NCBI GenBank assembly: GCA_964647905.1
Contig: CAZYJR010000006.1
Span: 62,001-126,000, forward strand
Origin: CAZYJR01 sp964647905
GTDB taxonomy: Bacteria; Desulfobacterota; DSM-4660; Desulfatiglandales; HGW-15
Direction: 5' to 3'
Length of the DNA: 64,000 nucleotides
Shown: piece by piece, positions 17,081 to 25,495 of the stretch
Numbering within the stretch: position 1 is the first letter of the stretch
How the letters are laid out: each line of letters opens with the position of its first letter
Position numbers and translations under genes: made by a program
Notes under the pieces: generated by a model
The model's input: the letters and a program-made list of their open reading frames with translations, nothing else
Told to the model about the DNA's origin: nothing
The model's database searches: none

Positions 17081-17787
17081 TCCGGGCGCACGTTTGAAAG
17101 TGCGTGGAAGATGTTCCCCTTGATCTTGCGGTTGCTCCGGTAGAGGGATCGGAGCATGCCGCTCACCTCGCTCCTCTTGGTCGACCCGGCGCTGGGGCAG
17201 CCGAGATCGATCTCCGGCCATCCCATAGCCTTGGAGTATCGCTCCAAAACGGCTTCGTCCACCAGGTAGAGGGGCCGTATCACGGTCATCTCCCCTCCGA
17301 AGAACTCCTGCACGGGCTTCATGGTGCTGATCGAGGCCCCGTAGAAGATGTTCAGGAACAGGGTCTCGATCACGTCGTCCTTGTGATGGCCGAAGGCGAT
17401 CTTGTTGCACCCCAGCTCCGCAGCCTTCTCGAAAAGGGCCTTCCTCCGCAGCCTTGAGCAGAGAAAGCAGGGGTTCTCCCGGTTTTCAGGCCCGTGCGCC
17501 CGGGGGCCAAAATCGCTCCTTATCACGCTGAAGGGGAACCCGTGCTCCTCCAGCCAGGCCGCCATCCGGCCGGCCGAGTCAGCGCCGAAGCCCGGGTCCA
17601 CGTGGACCGCAATGATGTCGTAGTCCACCGGGATCCTGGCCAGGCGCTCCCTCAGGAGCCAGAGGAGAGCGAGGCTGTCCTTCCCGCCGGATACGGCCGC
17701 CAGTATTCGGTCCCCGCCCGAGATCATGCCCCAGCGGTGGATGGCCTTCCCGCTCAGGCGCTTGATCTCTTTGGCCGCGTAACTCAA
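17068..17787 (-). CDS. TtcA-like PP-loop ATPase (tRNA 2-thiolation)
   Basis: This 239-residue protein has the PP-loop VSGGKDSLALLW near residue 33, the CxxC pair in NPCFLCSRLRR, and a later Cys in DLGCPSAG. These are the cysteines that hold an iron-sulfur cluster in TtcA, which thiolates cytidine 32 of some tRNAs. GFGAD is also typical. The length is shorter than E. coli TtcA (about 310), like other short bacterial and archaeal forms, so the exact tRNA position is uncertain. It is followed upstream on the same strand by the yggS-like gene 14 nt away. Confidence 0.85.
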   Translation of the reverse strand: MSYAAKEIKRLSGKAIHRWGMISGGDRILAAVSGGKDSLALLWLLRERLARIPVDYDIIAVHVDPGFGADSAGRMAAWLEEHGFPFSVIRSDFGPRAHGPENRENPCFLCSRLRRKALFEKAAELGCNKIAFGHHKDDVIETLFLNIFYGASISTMKPVQEFFGGEMTVIRPLYLVDEAVLERYSKAMGWPEIDLGCPSAGSTKRSEVSGMLRSLYRSNRKIKGNIFHALSNVRPDYLP

Positions 17788-17801
17788 GACCCGCGCCGCC
17801 C

Positions 17802-18455
17802 TCAGCCCCGCTCCCCGAAGATCAGGGTCCCTATCCGCACCAGGTTCGCGCCCTCCTCCAGGGCAACCTTGTAGGAGTTGGACATGCCCATGGAGAGGCA
17901 GCGCATGTCCACCCCGGGGATTCCCACTGAGCGGATCTCCTCGAAGAGCTCCCTTGTGGTGCGGAAGTACGGCCGGGATTCCTCAGGGTCCCCGGTAAAG
18001 GGGCCCATGGTCATGAGGCCCCGGACCTCCACGCTTTCCATGGAGGAGATCTCCCGGACCAGCCCGGCGGTCTCCTCGGGCCTTACCCCGGCCTTGTTCT
18101 CCTCGCGGCCGCTGTTGACCTCCACCAGCACCGGCATCCTGATCCCGGCCTTGGCGCACTCCTTGTCTATCTCCCGGGCCAGGCGCACGGAGTCCACGGT
18201 CTCGATCATGTCGAATATGCGTACCGCCTTTTTCACCTTGTTCCGCTGCAGGTGCCCGATCATGTGCCACTTGACCCGCCGGCCCACCCGCTCGAATACC
18301 GCCTCGGCCTCCTGGAGGTAGTTCTCCCCGACTATCCTCAGGCCGCCTTCGACGGCCTCAAGGATCTCCTCGGCCGAACGCGTCTTGGCCGCGGCCACCA
18401 GCTCCACCCCGGCCGGGAGCTCGTCCAGGATGCGCCTGACGTTCTCTCTTATCAT
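17802..18455 (-). CDS. yggS: YggS/PipY-type pyridoxal-phosphate homeostasis protein
   Basis: This 217-residue PLP-binding barrel has the cofactor lysine in VAAAKTRS, IGENYLQEA, WHMIGHLQRNK and the C-terminal LSMGMSNSY and RIGTLIFGER motifs. These proteins control PLP and amino-acid balance rather than catalysing a known reaction. I chose the ATG at 18455, which starts MIRENVRRIL; the frame is open to 18506 but the extra residues are not family-like. It probably forms an operon with the TtcA-like gene downstream. Confidence 0.93.
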   Translation of the reverse strand: MIRENVRRILDELPAGVELVAAAKTRSAEEILEAVEGGLRIVGENYLQEAEAVFERVGRRVKWHMIGHLQRNKVKKAVRIFDMIETVDSVRLAREIDKECAKAGIRMPVLVEVNSGREENKAGVRPEETAGLVREISSMESVEVRGLMTMGPFTGDPEESRPYFRTTRELFEEIRSVGIPGVDMRCLSMGMSNSYKVALEEGANLVRIGTLIFGERG

Positions 18456-18573
18456 CGCCCGCTCCTTTTCGGGCCTCTCGGCCCGCTCAACGTCTTGACA
18501 CACCACTCTACTACCCCGTGGAGCGGGATTTCAACAACAGAGGAGGAGCGGGGTTGAAGTCCGGGTAAAGACA

Positions 18574-18608
18574 GGGCCTCCCGCCCCGATCCCAGGGACG
18601 GGAGGCCC
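18574..18608 (-). terminator. intrinsic-type terminator after the selenoprotein gene
   Basis: On the minus strand GGGCCTCCCG pairs with CGGGAGGCCC (10 bp, 15-nt loop) and is followed by TGTCTTT. It lies 20 nt past the HesB stop codon. The T-run is imperfect. Confidence 0.6.
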
Positions 18609-18628
18609 CGCGAAGGAGGGTATACGGA

Positions 18629-18961
18629 TCAGCAGCTGCAGGAACCGCCCGTGCCGCAACTGGTGCCGCAACCGCCTCCGGCGTTGAGGTTGGACTGGAT
18701 GGAGAACCCCGATCCCATGGCGGTCTCCACGAAGTCCACGTTGATGGGCTTTACCTGCTCGTATAGATCCCTGTTGATCACATAAGTGATCTCGTTCTTC
18801 TCGAATACTTGGTCGTCTTCCTTAGGCTCGTCCAGAGCCATGCCCAGCGAGGGCCCGGCTCAACCGCCTTGGGCGAGAAAAATCCTTATGCCGGGGACCT
18901 CCTCCTTGTCCTTTAGGAAGTCCTTGATCATGCCGTCGGCCTTGTCCGTTACTTGAAGCAT
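18629..18961 (-). CDS. HesB/IscA-like protein with in-frame UGA: predicted selenoprotein
   Basis: Read through one in-frame TGA (18860-18862, codon 34), this gene gives a 110-residue A-type iron-sulfur carrier-like protein. The start is at 18961 behind AGGAGGACAAA. Residues 25-44 read IRIFLAQGG-Sec-AGPSLGMALD, where ordinary homologues have GGCxGPS, so UGA replaces the first cluster-binding Cys. The C-terminus GGGCGTSCGT plus further Cys is the second half of the binding site. A 5-bp hairpin with a G-containing loop sits 21-35 nt after the UGA, as a bacterial SECIS should. Standard annotation would truncate the gene to 18629-18841. The selenocysteine machinery must be encoded elsewhere. Confidence 0.9.
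18825..18839 (-). promoter_or_regulatory. predicted bacterial SECIS hairpin in the HesB gene
   Basis: On the coding strand GGCTC-TGGAC-GAGCC forms a perfect 5-bp stem with a 5-nt loop beginning TG. The loop starts 26 nt after the UGA. A G in the first two loop positions and this distance fit the bSECIS consensus recognised by SelB. Only a short stem is visible; no extended lower stem is clear. Confidence 0.7.
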
Positions 18962-19088
18962 TTTGTCCTCCTGATTATTCTCTGCCCCGCCGGGGCAGGG
19001 TTAAGTCTTTTAATCTATACATCGGCCGTGGATTGTCAATCCCTTTCCGCCGTCATGCTTGTATAGAGCCGGAAACGCGCATCAGGTT

Positions 19089-19724
19089 TCAAGCGAAGAC
19101 TGGCTCTTCGCTCATGCGCTGCTCCAGCCACGCCAGGACCTTTCGGAACTCGGAGCGCAGCTCGGCCATGGCCTTTCCCCTGTGGCTGACGCGGTTCTTT
19201 ACCCCGGCCGGGAGCTCGGCGAATGTCCTTCCCAGGGGCGGGTAAAAGAAGACCGGGTCATACCCGAACCCCTCATCCCCCGAGGGCCGGAGGGCTATCT
19301 CCCCTTCGCAGCGCGCCTCGTACGTCAGGGCCGGCCCCCTGGGAACAGCGATGCTTATGTTGCAGACGAACTCCGCCCGTCGGTCGGCAACGCCCGACAG
19401 CTCCTCCAAGAGCTTCCGGATGTTGTCCTCGTCCCCGGCCCCGGGGCCGGCGTAGCGGGCCGAACGTATGCCCGGGGCCCCTCCCAGGGCCGAGACCACC
19501 AGGCCGGAGTCGTCCGCGAGCGCGGGCAGCCCCAGGGCCTTTGCCGTAAAAGAGGCCTTCTTGTAGGCGTTCTCCTCAAAGGTGGACCCGTCCTCCTCCA
19601 CCTCGGGGATGGGGCCGAAGTCGTTCAAGCTGCGCAGCTCCACTCCGAAATCGCCAACAAGCTCGCGGAACTCCCGGATCTTTCCCGGATTGCGCGTGGC
19701 CAGCACGATGGTTCTCTCAAGCAT
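19089..19724 (-). CDS. rdgB: XTP/dITP diphosphatase (RdgB/HAM1 family)
   Basis: This 211-residue protein begins TIVLATRNPGKIREF, followed by SFTAKALGLPALADDSGL, the Asp-rich catalytic segment, and ends with GYDPVFFYPPLGRTFAEL and SHRGKAM. These are the signatures of the non-canonical purine nucleotide triphosphate pyrophosphatase that removes dITP and XTP. I chose the ATG at 19724; the open frame starts further upstream inside pgi. It overlaps the pgi 3' end by 8 nt, so coupling is likely. Confidence 0.95.
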   Translation of the reverse strand: MLERTIVLATRNPGKIREFRELVGDFGVELRSLNDFGPIPEVEEDGSTFEENAYKKASFTAKALGLPALADDSGLVVSALGGAPGIRSARYAGPGAGDEDNIRKLLEELSGVADRRAEFVCNISIAVPRGPALTYEARCEGEIALRPSGDEGFGYDPVFFYPPLGRTFAELPAGVKNRVSHRGKAMAELRSEFRKVLAWLEQRMSEEPVFA

Positions 19725-21234
19725 GGATCCTGATCCTTTCCATCCCGTCCAGGTTCTCCTTGATCCGGGCCGCCTCATCCTCCCAGCCCGGTTTGCCGAT
19801 CAGCGCGAACATGGCCGCCTTGTAGGCCTCCACACCGGGCTGCAGAAAGGGGTTGTGGCCCAGGAGGAGGCCGCTCACTGCCACGGATTTTTCCATCATG
19901 TAGTAGACCTGGCCCAGGTTGTAGGCGTTGCGCCGGGGCACTTCAAGCATCATGTTGGGGACTCCGCCCAGGTGATGGGCATAGGCCGGGCCCTCCACCA
20001 CCTTGCGGTTGACCGCGGCAAGGTCCATTCCCTTCTCGGCCAGGAAGTTCAACCCGTCCAGGTCCCCGGGGTCCCGGGGGATCTCCAGGCGGCTGTCGTG
20101 CTCGGCAAGCAGCAGGAAGGTCTCCAGGATGTTCCTCTCCCCCTGCTGGACCATCTGGCCGTTTGCGTGGAGCTTTTCCGAGTAAAGTGAGGGCGAGACC
20201 CAAAGGCCCCTGCCCCGGTGCCCCTCGCTCTCCGGGAAGAGCTGCTCCATCCACCTGGCCACATAGTAGAGGGCCAGGGAGTTCGCCGCCACCACCTCCA
20301 CCTTCTTGCCCTTGGTCCAGGCCGCGTAACGGACCGCAGCGTGGGCCAGGGCCGGGTTCTCCCAGAACACGTCCGAGAGGCAGATTCGCCTCATCCTCCT
20401 GAACCCGGCGGTGAACTCCTCGATGTCGATCCCGGCCATTGCCAGGCCGAAGAGCCCCACGTCCGAGAGGACGCTGAACCGACCCCCGATGTCAGCCGGC
20501 ACCTCCAGTGTGCGGTAGCCCTCCTCGAGGGCGGTCTCCCTCAGGGCCCCGCGCTCGGGATCGGTGGTCACCACAATGCAGTCGCCCGCCTTGTCGCCGG
20601 CGCTCCTCTCCAGGATGCGCCTGATGATCCGGAAGGCTATGGCGGTCTCCGTGGTGGTCCCGGACTTGGATATCACGTTAACCCCGACCCTCTTGCCTTC
20701 CAGCATGTCCAGGGTGTCACGGAAGTAGTCCGGGTCCATGTTCTGACCCAGGAAGTAGATCTCCGGCGCGCCGCCCCGGTCGCCGCGGTCCAGCCGGTTG
20801 AAGTGGGTATGGGTCAGGGCCTTGAAAGCTGCCTCCAGGCCCAGGTAGGACCCTCCGATACCGATGGAGACGAACGCGTCGATCCGGGAGGAGAGATCGC
20901 CCGCCAGGGCCCGTATGCCCTCCAGCCGCTCCCGGTCCAGCTTCTCGGGCATGTCGTGCCACCCGGTCATGGGCACGCCCCGGTCTCGGATGTCCCCTTG
21001 CCCGCGCTCCAGGGCCCGCTTGACCTCGAGGGCCCTCGGGGCCAGCTCGGCCAGGTCCCCGCGCGTTATGGGGGCGCCGCCCGGTGCGTCGAACACATAG
21101 GTGAGATCCAGGATAAGGCGGTTGGCCTCTTGGAAGGCCTCGGTGTGGAAGGGGCTCCTCTCACCGGGGCCGCTCCTTCGCTGCCGATCGATGGTCCCGT
21201 TCGGGCCCACTGCCTCCAGTCTGAGTACGCTCAT
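19717..21234 (-). CDS. pgi: glucose-6-phosphate isomerase
   Basis: This 505-residue protein has the two-SIS-domain Pgi fold with SIGIGGSYLGLEA, ISKSGTTTETA and SVLSDVGLFGLA. It interconverts glucose-6-phosphate and fructose-6-phosphate. An arginine-rich N-terminal stretch of about 30 residues precedes the conserved domain and is somewhat unusual. The C-terminal GVEAYK motif is present. rdgB overlaps its end. The upstream gap to the divergent histidine kinase is about 157 nt and shows no clear promoter. Confidence 0.95.
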   Translation of the reverse strand: MSVLRLEAVGPNGTIDRQRRSGPGERSPFHTEAFQEANRLILDLTYVFDAPGGAPITRGDLAELAPRALEVKRALERGQGDIRDRGVPMTGWHDMPEKLDRERLEGIRALAGDLSSRIDAFVSIGIGGSYLGLEAAFKALTHTHFNRLDRGDRGGAPEIYFLGQNMDPDYFRDTLDMLEGKRVGVNVISKSGTTTETAIAFRIIRRILERSAGDKAGDCIVVTTDPERGALRETALEEGYRTLEVPADIGGRFSVLSDVGLFGLAMAGIDIEEFTAGFRRMRRICLSDVFWENPALAHAAVRYAAWTKGKKVEVVAANSLALYYVARWMEQLFPESEGHRGRGLWVSPSLYSEKLHANGQMVQQGERNILETFLLLAEHDSRLEIPRDPGDLDGLNFLAEKGMDLAAVNRKVVEGPAYAHHLGGVPNMMLEVPRRNAYNLGQVYYMMEKSVAVSGLLLGHNPFLQPGVEAYKAAMFALIGKPGWEDEAARIKENLDGMERIRIHA

Positions 21235-21391
21235 GGTCCGACCTCCCCCGCCGGCCCGGGCCGGCGCGATTATCGTGCAAAGCCCCTCTTGTAGTACAGG
21301 GGCGGCGGGATTTCAATCACCGAGGCTTTGCTTTCCGGGGAAGCTCGTGCTAATCTTCGCTACTGATTACAAGGGGCTTTCACCATCGCTT

Positions 21392-22213
21392 ATGACCAAT
21401 TCGACCGGCCGGACACGGAATCAATCGGAACTGCGGGATGACCTGGAGAACAGGCTCGCCGAGCTCCAGAAGATGGAGGCGGTGGCCGCCCGGGTGGCCG
21501 GCATGGCCCACAACCTGAGCGGCCCGTTGAGCTCCATCAGGGGGACCGCCGAGCTGAGCGAGTCCCTGCTGCTGGAATCCGACCCGGCGGCCGCGGCCGG
21601 GCATGAGATCCGCTCCCTGCTCCTGGAGAACATGCGCCGGATCATTGAAAACGCCGACCACATAAAGGAGATAATAGACTCCATCCTGATCAGGATAAAG
21701 AGCGACCAAGTAAGTGCCCACCAGCCCCTGGACATAAACCGGATCCTGGAGAACGAGCTGCGGATCCTGGAAAACGACCTCTTTTTCAAGCACCGGGTGG
21801 CAAAGGAGATACGCATGGATCCCGGGCTGCCCGAGTTCAACGGGGTCTACAGCGACATCTCCCAGTGCTTTGACAACCTGCTCAAGAACGCCTCGGAGGC
21901 CCTCAAGGGAGCGGAAAAACCGCGCTTGACCGTGGAGACCGGCCGCGGCCCAGGATGCATCGAGGTCTTGATCCGGGACAACGGGGGCGGCATACCCCCG
22001 GAGATCAGGGAGCGGATATTCGAGCCCTTCTTTTCCACCAAGCGCCTGGATACCGCCGGGGGCGGCATGAGCGGTTGCGGGCTGGGGCTCTATACGGTAA
22101 AGCGCATACTGGCCCCTTACGGGGCCGGGCTGGAGCTGCAAAGCGCCGGAGGGGAGACCGAGTTCAAGGTGCGTCTCCCCTTGGGAAAGCCGGACGACCG
22201 GGCCGGGGACTGA
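21392..22213 (+). CDS. cytoplasmic sensor histidine kinase (HisKA/HATPase)
   Basis: About 273 residues with no membrane segment. After a helical start, the H-box reads MAHNLSGPLSSIRG. An N-box (FDNLLKNASEAL), G1 (IRDNGGGIP), F-box (IFEPFFSTK) and G2 (GCGLGLYTVKR) complete the ATPase domain. It has no recognised sensor domain; the 80-residue N-terminal portion might bind a partner. I chose the ATG at 21392; the open frame runs upstream to 21101 but is opposite pgi. Two response regulators follow, so the three genes form one signalling operon. Confidence 0.88.
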   Translation: MTNSTGRTRNQSELRDDLENRLAELQKMEAVAARVAGMAHNLSGPLSSIRGTAELSESLLLESDPAAAAGHEIRSLLLENMRRIIENADHIKEIIDSILIRIKSDQVSAHQPLDINRILENELRILENDLFFKHRVAKEIRMDPGLPEFNGVYSDISQCFDNLLKNASEALKGAEKPRLTVETGRGPGCIEVLIRDNGGGIPPEIRERIFEPFFSTKRLDTAGGGMSGCGLGLYTVKRILAPYGAGLELQSAGGETEFKVRLPLGKPDDRAGD

Positions 22214-22269
22214 CTTGCGGCCGCCCTCCTCCCCCCGAGGGGACTTTCCGCGTACGGGAGGCAAGGACA

Positions 22270-22656
22270 ATGAAGGCGAAAGGGATTCTGGTGGTGGACG
22301 ATGACAGCACGGTCCTTTCCATGATCTCGGGCTGGCTGAGCAAGTACGGCTACACCGTGTTCACCGCCGCCGACATCGGGGGGGCGCTCGAGCTCTATCA
22401 GCTGCATCCCGGCGAGATAGGCCTCCTGATGACCGATGTCAAGCTCCGCCACGAGAGCGGCTTCGAGCTCGCCGACTCGCTCGAGGAGGACTTCGGGTTC
22501 GGCGGATGCGTCTTTTTCACGTCGTTTTTCTGGGAGGCCGAGACAGCAAAGGAGCTCCTGAGGAGAGGCAAGCCGTACTTCGAGAAGCCCCTCAAGTTCA
22601 AGGACGAGATACTCCCCTTCCTGGAGCGCTACTTCGCCGGGGGCGGGGATGAATGA
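22270..22656 (+). CDS. single-domain response regulator
   Basis: This 128-residue receiver protein has ILVVDDDSTVLSM, the phospho-acceptor region LLMTDVKLRHESG, and FFTSFFWEAE followed by PYFEKPLKF with the conserved Lys-Pro. There is no output domain. GGGAGGCAAGGA precedes the ATG at good spacing; the longer open frame upstream covers the kinase gene in another frame. It lies between the kinase and the NtrC-type regulator and overlaps the latter by 8 nt, which suggests a phosphorelay or phosphate sink in the same pathway. Confidence 0.88.
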   Translation: MKAKGILVVDDDSTVLSMISGWLSKYGYTVFTAADIGGALELYQLHPGEIGLLMTDVKLRHESGFELADSLEEDFGFGGCVFFTSFFWEAETAKELLRRGKPYFEKPLKFKDEILPFLERYFAGGGDE

Positions 22657-24052
22657 GGAGCCGAGGCAGCCGGGCCCGGATGCAGGGGATCCGGAAGGCG
22701 CGGTAAGGATCCTGCTGGTGGACGACGAGGAGGGGTTTCTGCGCTCGGCCGGGATCTATCTGGAGCGCCGCGGCCTGGACGTGACCTGCACGGGCGACCC
22801 CCTGGCCGCGCTCCAGCTCATCCGGGAGCACCCCTTCGACATCCTGGTGACCGACATCAAGATGCCCCGGCTGGACGGGATCTCCCTTGCCACCGAGGCC
22901 AGGGCGATACACCCGGAATTGAGCATAGTACTGATCACCGCCTTCGGGTCCATGGAGGAGGCCATCCAGGCGGTAAGGATCCATGCCTTCGACTTCCTGC
23001 TCAAACCCCTGGAGCTCCAGCACCTCCACCGGGTGATAAGAAAGATCGCCCGGGGCAAGGCCCTTCTCCGGGAGAACCTCCTGCTCAAGAGGGAGCTCAG
23101 GGAGCGGGGCTACATGGGGGAGTTCGTGGGAATCAGCCGGCCGGTGCAGGAGATATACGAGACCATACAAAAGATCAGCCACAGGGACACGCCGGTCTCC
23201 ATAGAGGGGGAGTCCGGGACCGGCAAGGGGCTCCTGGCAAGGACCATACACAAGTACAGCCCCAGGAAGACCGAGCCTTTCGTGGAGGTGAACCTGGGGG
23301 CCATAGTGCCCCAGCTCATGGGGAGCGAGCTCTTCGGCCACGTCAAGGGGGCCTTTACCGGCGCCATCCGGGACAACCTGGGGATAATCCTCTCGGCCCA
23401 CGGGGGCACGCTTTTCCTGGACGAGATAGCCGAGATCGCCCCCGAGCTCCAGGTCAAGCTCCTGCGGGTGTTCCAGGACAAGGTGGTAAGACCGGTGGGC
23501 GGCAAGAGGGAGGTCCCGGCCGATGTAAGGATCATCACCGCCACCAACAGGCCGCTCAAACAGGCGGTGGAGCAGGGGGACCTGAGGGAGGATTTCTACT
23601 ACAGGATCCGGGTCCTTCCCATACGGATACCGCCCCTGAGGGAGCGCAAAGAGGACGTGCCCGTGCTGGTGGGACACATCCTCAGGCGGCTCCACCGGGA
23701 GGGCAAGTCCCGCATACAGGCCGTATCTCCCGGGGCGATGAACCTGCTCCTGTCATACGACTGGCCCGGCAACGTGCGGGAGCTGGAAAACCTCCTGGAG
23801 CGCTGCGCGGCCACCGCCCCGGGCGAACGGATCGAGCCCCGGGATCTGCCCGCCGAGCCCCTGGACTCGGTCCGCCCGGGCCCCCGGGACGAGGCACCCC
23901 TGAAACTGGCGGAGCTCGAGCTGGAGGCGCTCAAGCGGGCCCTGGCCAGGACCGGGGGCAACAAGAAGCGCGCAGCCGAGCTCTTGGGCATCGACAAGTC
24001 CACCCTCCACAGAAAGCTACGCCGCTACGGCCTCTCCGGGGGGCCGGGATGA
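22649..24052 (+). CDS. sigma-54 dependent response regulator (NtrC/PilR type)
   Basis: This 467-residue protein has a receiver domain (LLVDDEEGF, phospho-acceptor in LVTDIKMPRLDG), an AAA+ sigma-54 interaction domain and a C-terminal Fis-type helix-turn-helix (GGNKKRAAELLGIDKSTLHRKLRR). The GAFTGA loop that contacts sigma-54 is intact. The Walker A reads GESGTGKG, with Gly where most members have Glu. It is co-transcribed with a kinase and receiver and sits directly before the pilus cluster, so regulation of those pilus genes is a reasonable inference, as in PilR systems. Confidence 0.92.
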   Translation: MNEEPRQPGPDAGDPEGAVRILLVDDEEGFLRSAGIYLERRGLDVTCTGDPLAALQLIREHPFDILVTDIKMPRLDGISLATEARAIHPELSIVLITAFGSMEEAIQAVRIHAFDFLLKPLELQHLHRVIRKIARGKALLRENLLLKRELRERGYMGEFVGISRPVQEIYETIQKISHRDTPVSIEGESGTGKGLLARTIHKYSPRKTEPFVEVNLGAIVPQLMGSELFGHVKGAFTGAIRDNLGIILSAHGGTLFLDEIAEIAPELQVKLLRVFQDKVVRPVGGKREVPADVRIITATNRPLKQAVEQGDLREDFYYRIRVLPIRIPPLRERKEDVPVLVGHILRRLHREGKSRIQAVSPGAMNLLLSYDWPGNVRELENLLERCAATAPGERIEPRDLPAEPLDSVRPGPRDEAPLKLAELELEALKRALARTGGNKKRAAELLGIDKSTLHRKLRRYGLSGGPG

Positions 24053-24057
24053 GAAGC

Positions 24058-24086
24058 CCATACAGTGGCGAATCGCCACTGTATGG
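24058..24086. repeat. long hairpin after the NtrC-type regulator
   Basis: CCATACAGTGGCG and CGCCACTGTATGG are perfect 13-nt arms around AAT. It begins 6 nt past the regulator's stop codon. No T-run follows, so it could be a weak terminator, an mRNA-stabilising stem or a protein-binding palindrome. Confidence 0.55.
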
Positions 24087-24242
24087 CATTATGCATCTCA
24101 CATCCAACCCGCCGATATCTCTTGCCCTTGCACTCGAGAGAGTTGCATTTTGCGCCCCCCCCAGGGGGCGCGCTTTCCCGCACCGACACCCCCACTGACA
24201 TAACAGTCTGTTTTAACTGAGCTAAATCCTCCGGCCCCGGTC

Positions 24243-24258
24243 AGGCACAAATCTTGAT
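24243..24258 (+). promoter_or_regulatory. possible sigma-54 promoter before the pilus cluster
   Basis: AGGCACAAATCTTGAT resembles the consensus TGGCAC-N5-TTGCA, with GG and the -12 dinucleotide separated by 10 nt. The key -12 GC reads GA, so the match is imperfect. It lies about 95 nt before the first pilin gene and follows a sigma-54 activator gene. Confidence 0.3.
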
Positions 24259-24351
24259 TAGTCTGGTAGGAAAACCCACGCCCCTGGCCGGCACCGGGGG
24301 AGATCGAGGCAACCGGCATTGAAAGAAGAGGATTATAAGGCGACAAGATCC

Positions 24352-24810
24352 ATGCGCGGGTTCACCCTGACCGAGCTGATCGTGGTGGTGGCGGTGGTGG
24401 CCTTCCTGGCCGTACTGGCTGTGCCGGTTTTCTCGGTATGGCTTCCCGGCTACAAGCTCAAGAGCGTGGCCCAGGACCTCTACTCCAACATGCAGGCGGC
24501 CAAGCTGAGGGCCATAAAGGAGAGCGTCACCTCGGGCGTAAGCTTTTATGCGGAGCCGGACCGCTACGTCTTCAGCCTTTCCGGAGTCACCCGCACCGTG
24601 ACGCTCGCGGATTACGGCTACGGGGTGAACTTCGACGGCCCTTCGGGCGAGACCTTTGACACCGCCTATCTGAGCTTCGATCCCAGGGGGTTCAGCAGCG
24701 GGGCGAACGCGTATCTTTCCAACGCCGGGGAGACCGCCTATTACAGGGTGGGGGCCCTCGGCACGGGGGCGGTGCGGCTGCAGAAGTGGGAAGGAGGGGC
24801 ATGGCAGTGA
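24352..24810 (+). CDS. FimT/GspH-type minor pseudopilin
   Basis: This 152-residue protein starts MRG^FTLTELIVVVAVVAFLAVLAVPVF, the class III prepilin leader with Gly before the cleavage site and Glu5, followed by one N-terminal helix for the pilus core. The remainder is a beta-rich GspH/FimT-like globular part. A prepilin peptidase and type IV pilus machine elsewhere would process it. An in-frame TTG at 24319 would lengthen the leader; I chose the ATG because it gives a short basic leader. It opens a cluster of minor pilins and overlaps the next gene by about 10 nt. Confidence 0.85.
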   Translation: MRGFTLTELIVVVAVVAFLAVLAVPVFSVWLPGYKLKSVAQDLYSNMQAAKLRAIKESVTSGVSFYAEPDRYVFSLSGVTRTVTLADYGYGVNFDGPSGETFDTAYLSFDPRGFSSGANAYLSNAGETAYYRVGALGTGAVRLQKWEGGAWQ

Positions 24811-25466
24811 TGAAGGGGTCCCAAGGCTTTACCATCGTGGAGCTCCTGGTCTCCCTGGCCATTGCCGGGGTGGTGAGCGCGGGGATCTATATGACGTTCT
24901 ACTCCCAGCAGAAATCATACGTGACCCAGACCGCGGTGGCCGCCATGCAGCAGAACTTGAGAGCGGCCATGCACCTGCTCGAGCACGACATCAGGATGGC
25001 GGGGTATGACCCGGAAGGGACGGCCGGGGCGGGCATCCTCTCGGCTTCGACCGCATCCGCCCGGGTGAGCATGGATATCACCGACGACGCCGGCACAGGG
25101 GAGCCGGACGGCGACACGGACGACGCGGGCGAAGACGTGACATACTACCTCTATGACGCGGACGGCGACGGCGGCTCGGACCTAGGCAGGCAGACCTCCG
25201 CAGGAGTCGCGATGGCGGCGGAGAACTTAGACGCCCTGGACTTCGTGTACCTGGATTCGGACGGGGCTGTCACCACGACCCCGGCCGAGATAAGGTCGGT
25301 CCAGGTAAGCGTGGTTGCCAGGATCGGGAGGCCTGATCCTGGATACACGAACTCGGATTCATACCGGAATCAACAGGGGACCGTGATCTACACGGCCCCC
25401 GGGGACGGCTTCCGCCGCGGGCTCCTGACCGCCCAGGTCAAGTGCCGAAACCTGGGCCTGGAGTAA
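24801..25466 (+). CDS. PilW-like minor pilin
   Basis: About 221 residues. The prepilin signature is QG^FTIVELLVSLAIAGVVSAGIYMTF, then a helix and EHDIRMAGYDPEG, a segment typical of PilW proteins. Asp-rich stretches in the middle (GEPDGDTDDAGED, DADGDGGSD) may bind calcium. Start codons at 24801 (ATG), 24807 (GTG) and 24810 (ATG) are possible behind GGAGGGG. PilW joins PilV, PilX and PilY1 in the priming complex at the pilus tip. The gene order here matches that set. Confidence 0.87.
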   Translation: MAVMKGSQGFTIVELLVSLAIAGVVSAGIYMTFYSQQKSYVTQTAVAAMQQNLRAAMHLLEHDIRMAGYDPEGTAGAGILSASTASARVSMDITDDAGTGEPDGDTDDAGEDVTYYLYDADGDGGSDLGRQTSAGVAMAAENLDALDFVYLDSDGAVTTTPAEIRSVQVSVVARIGRPDPGYTNSDSYRNQQGTVIYTAPGDGFRRGLLTAQVKCRNLGLE

Positions 25467-25495
25467 GGAGCGGTTAAGCGGGCAAGGAGCAAGGA

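Noticed and set aside
18841..18841. shorter 70-residue HesB gene starting at this internal ATG
   Set aside because: It lacks the first half of the conserved domain, whereas the frame through the UGA is conserved and has a strong ribosome site.
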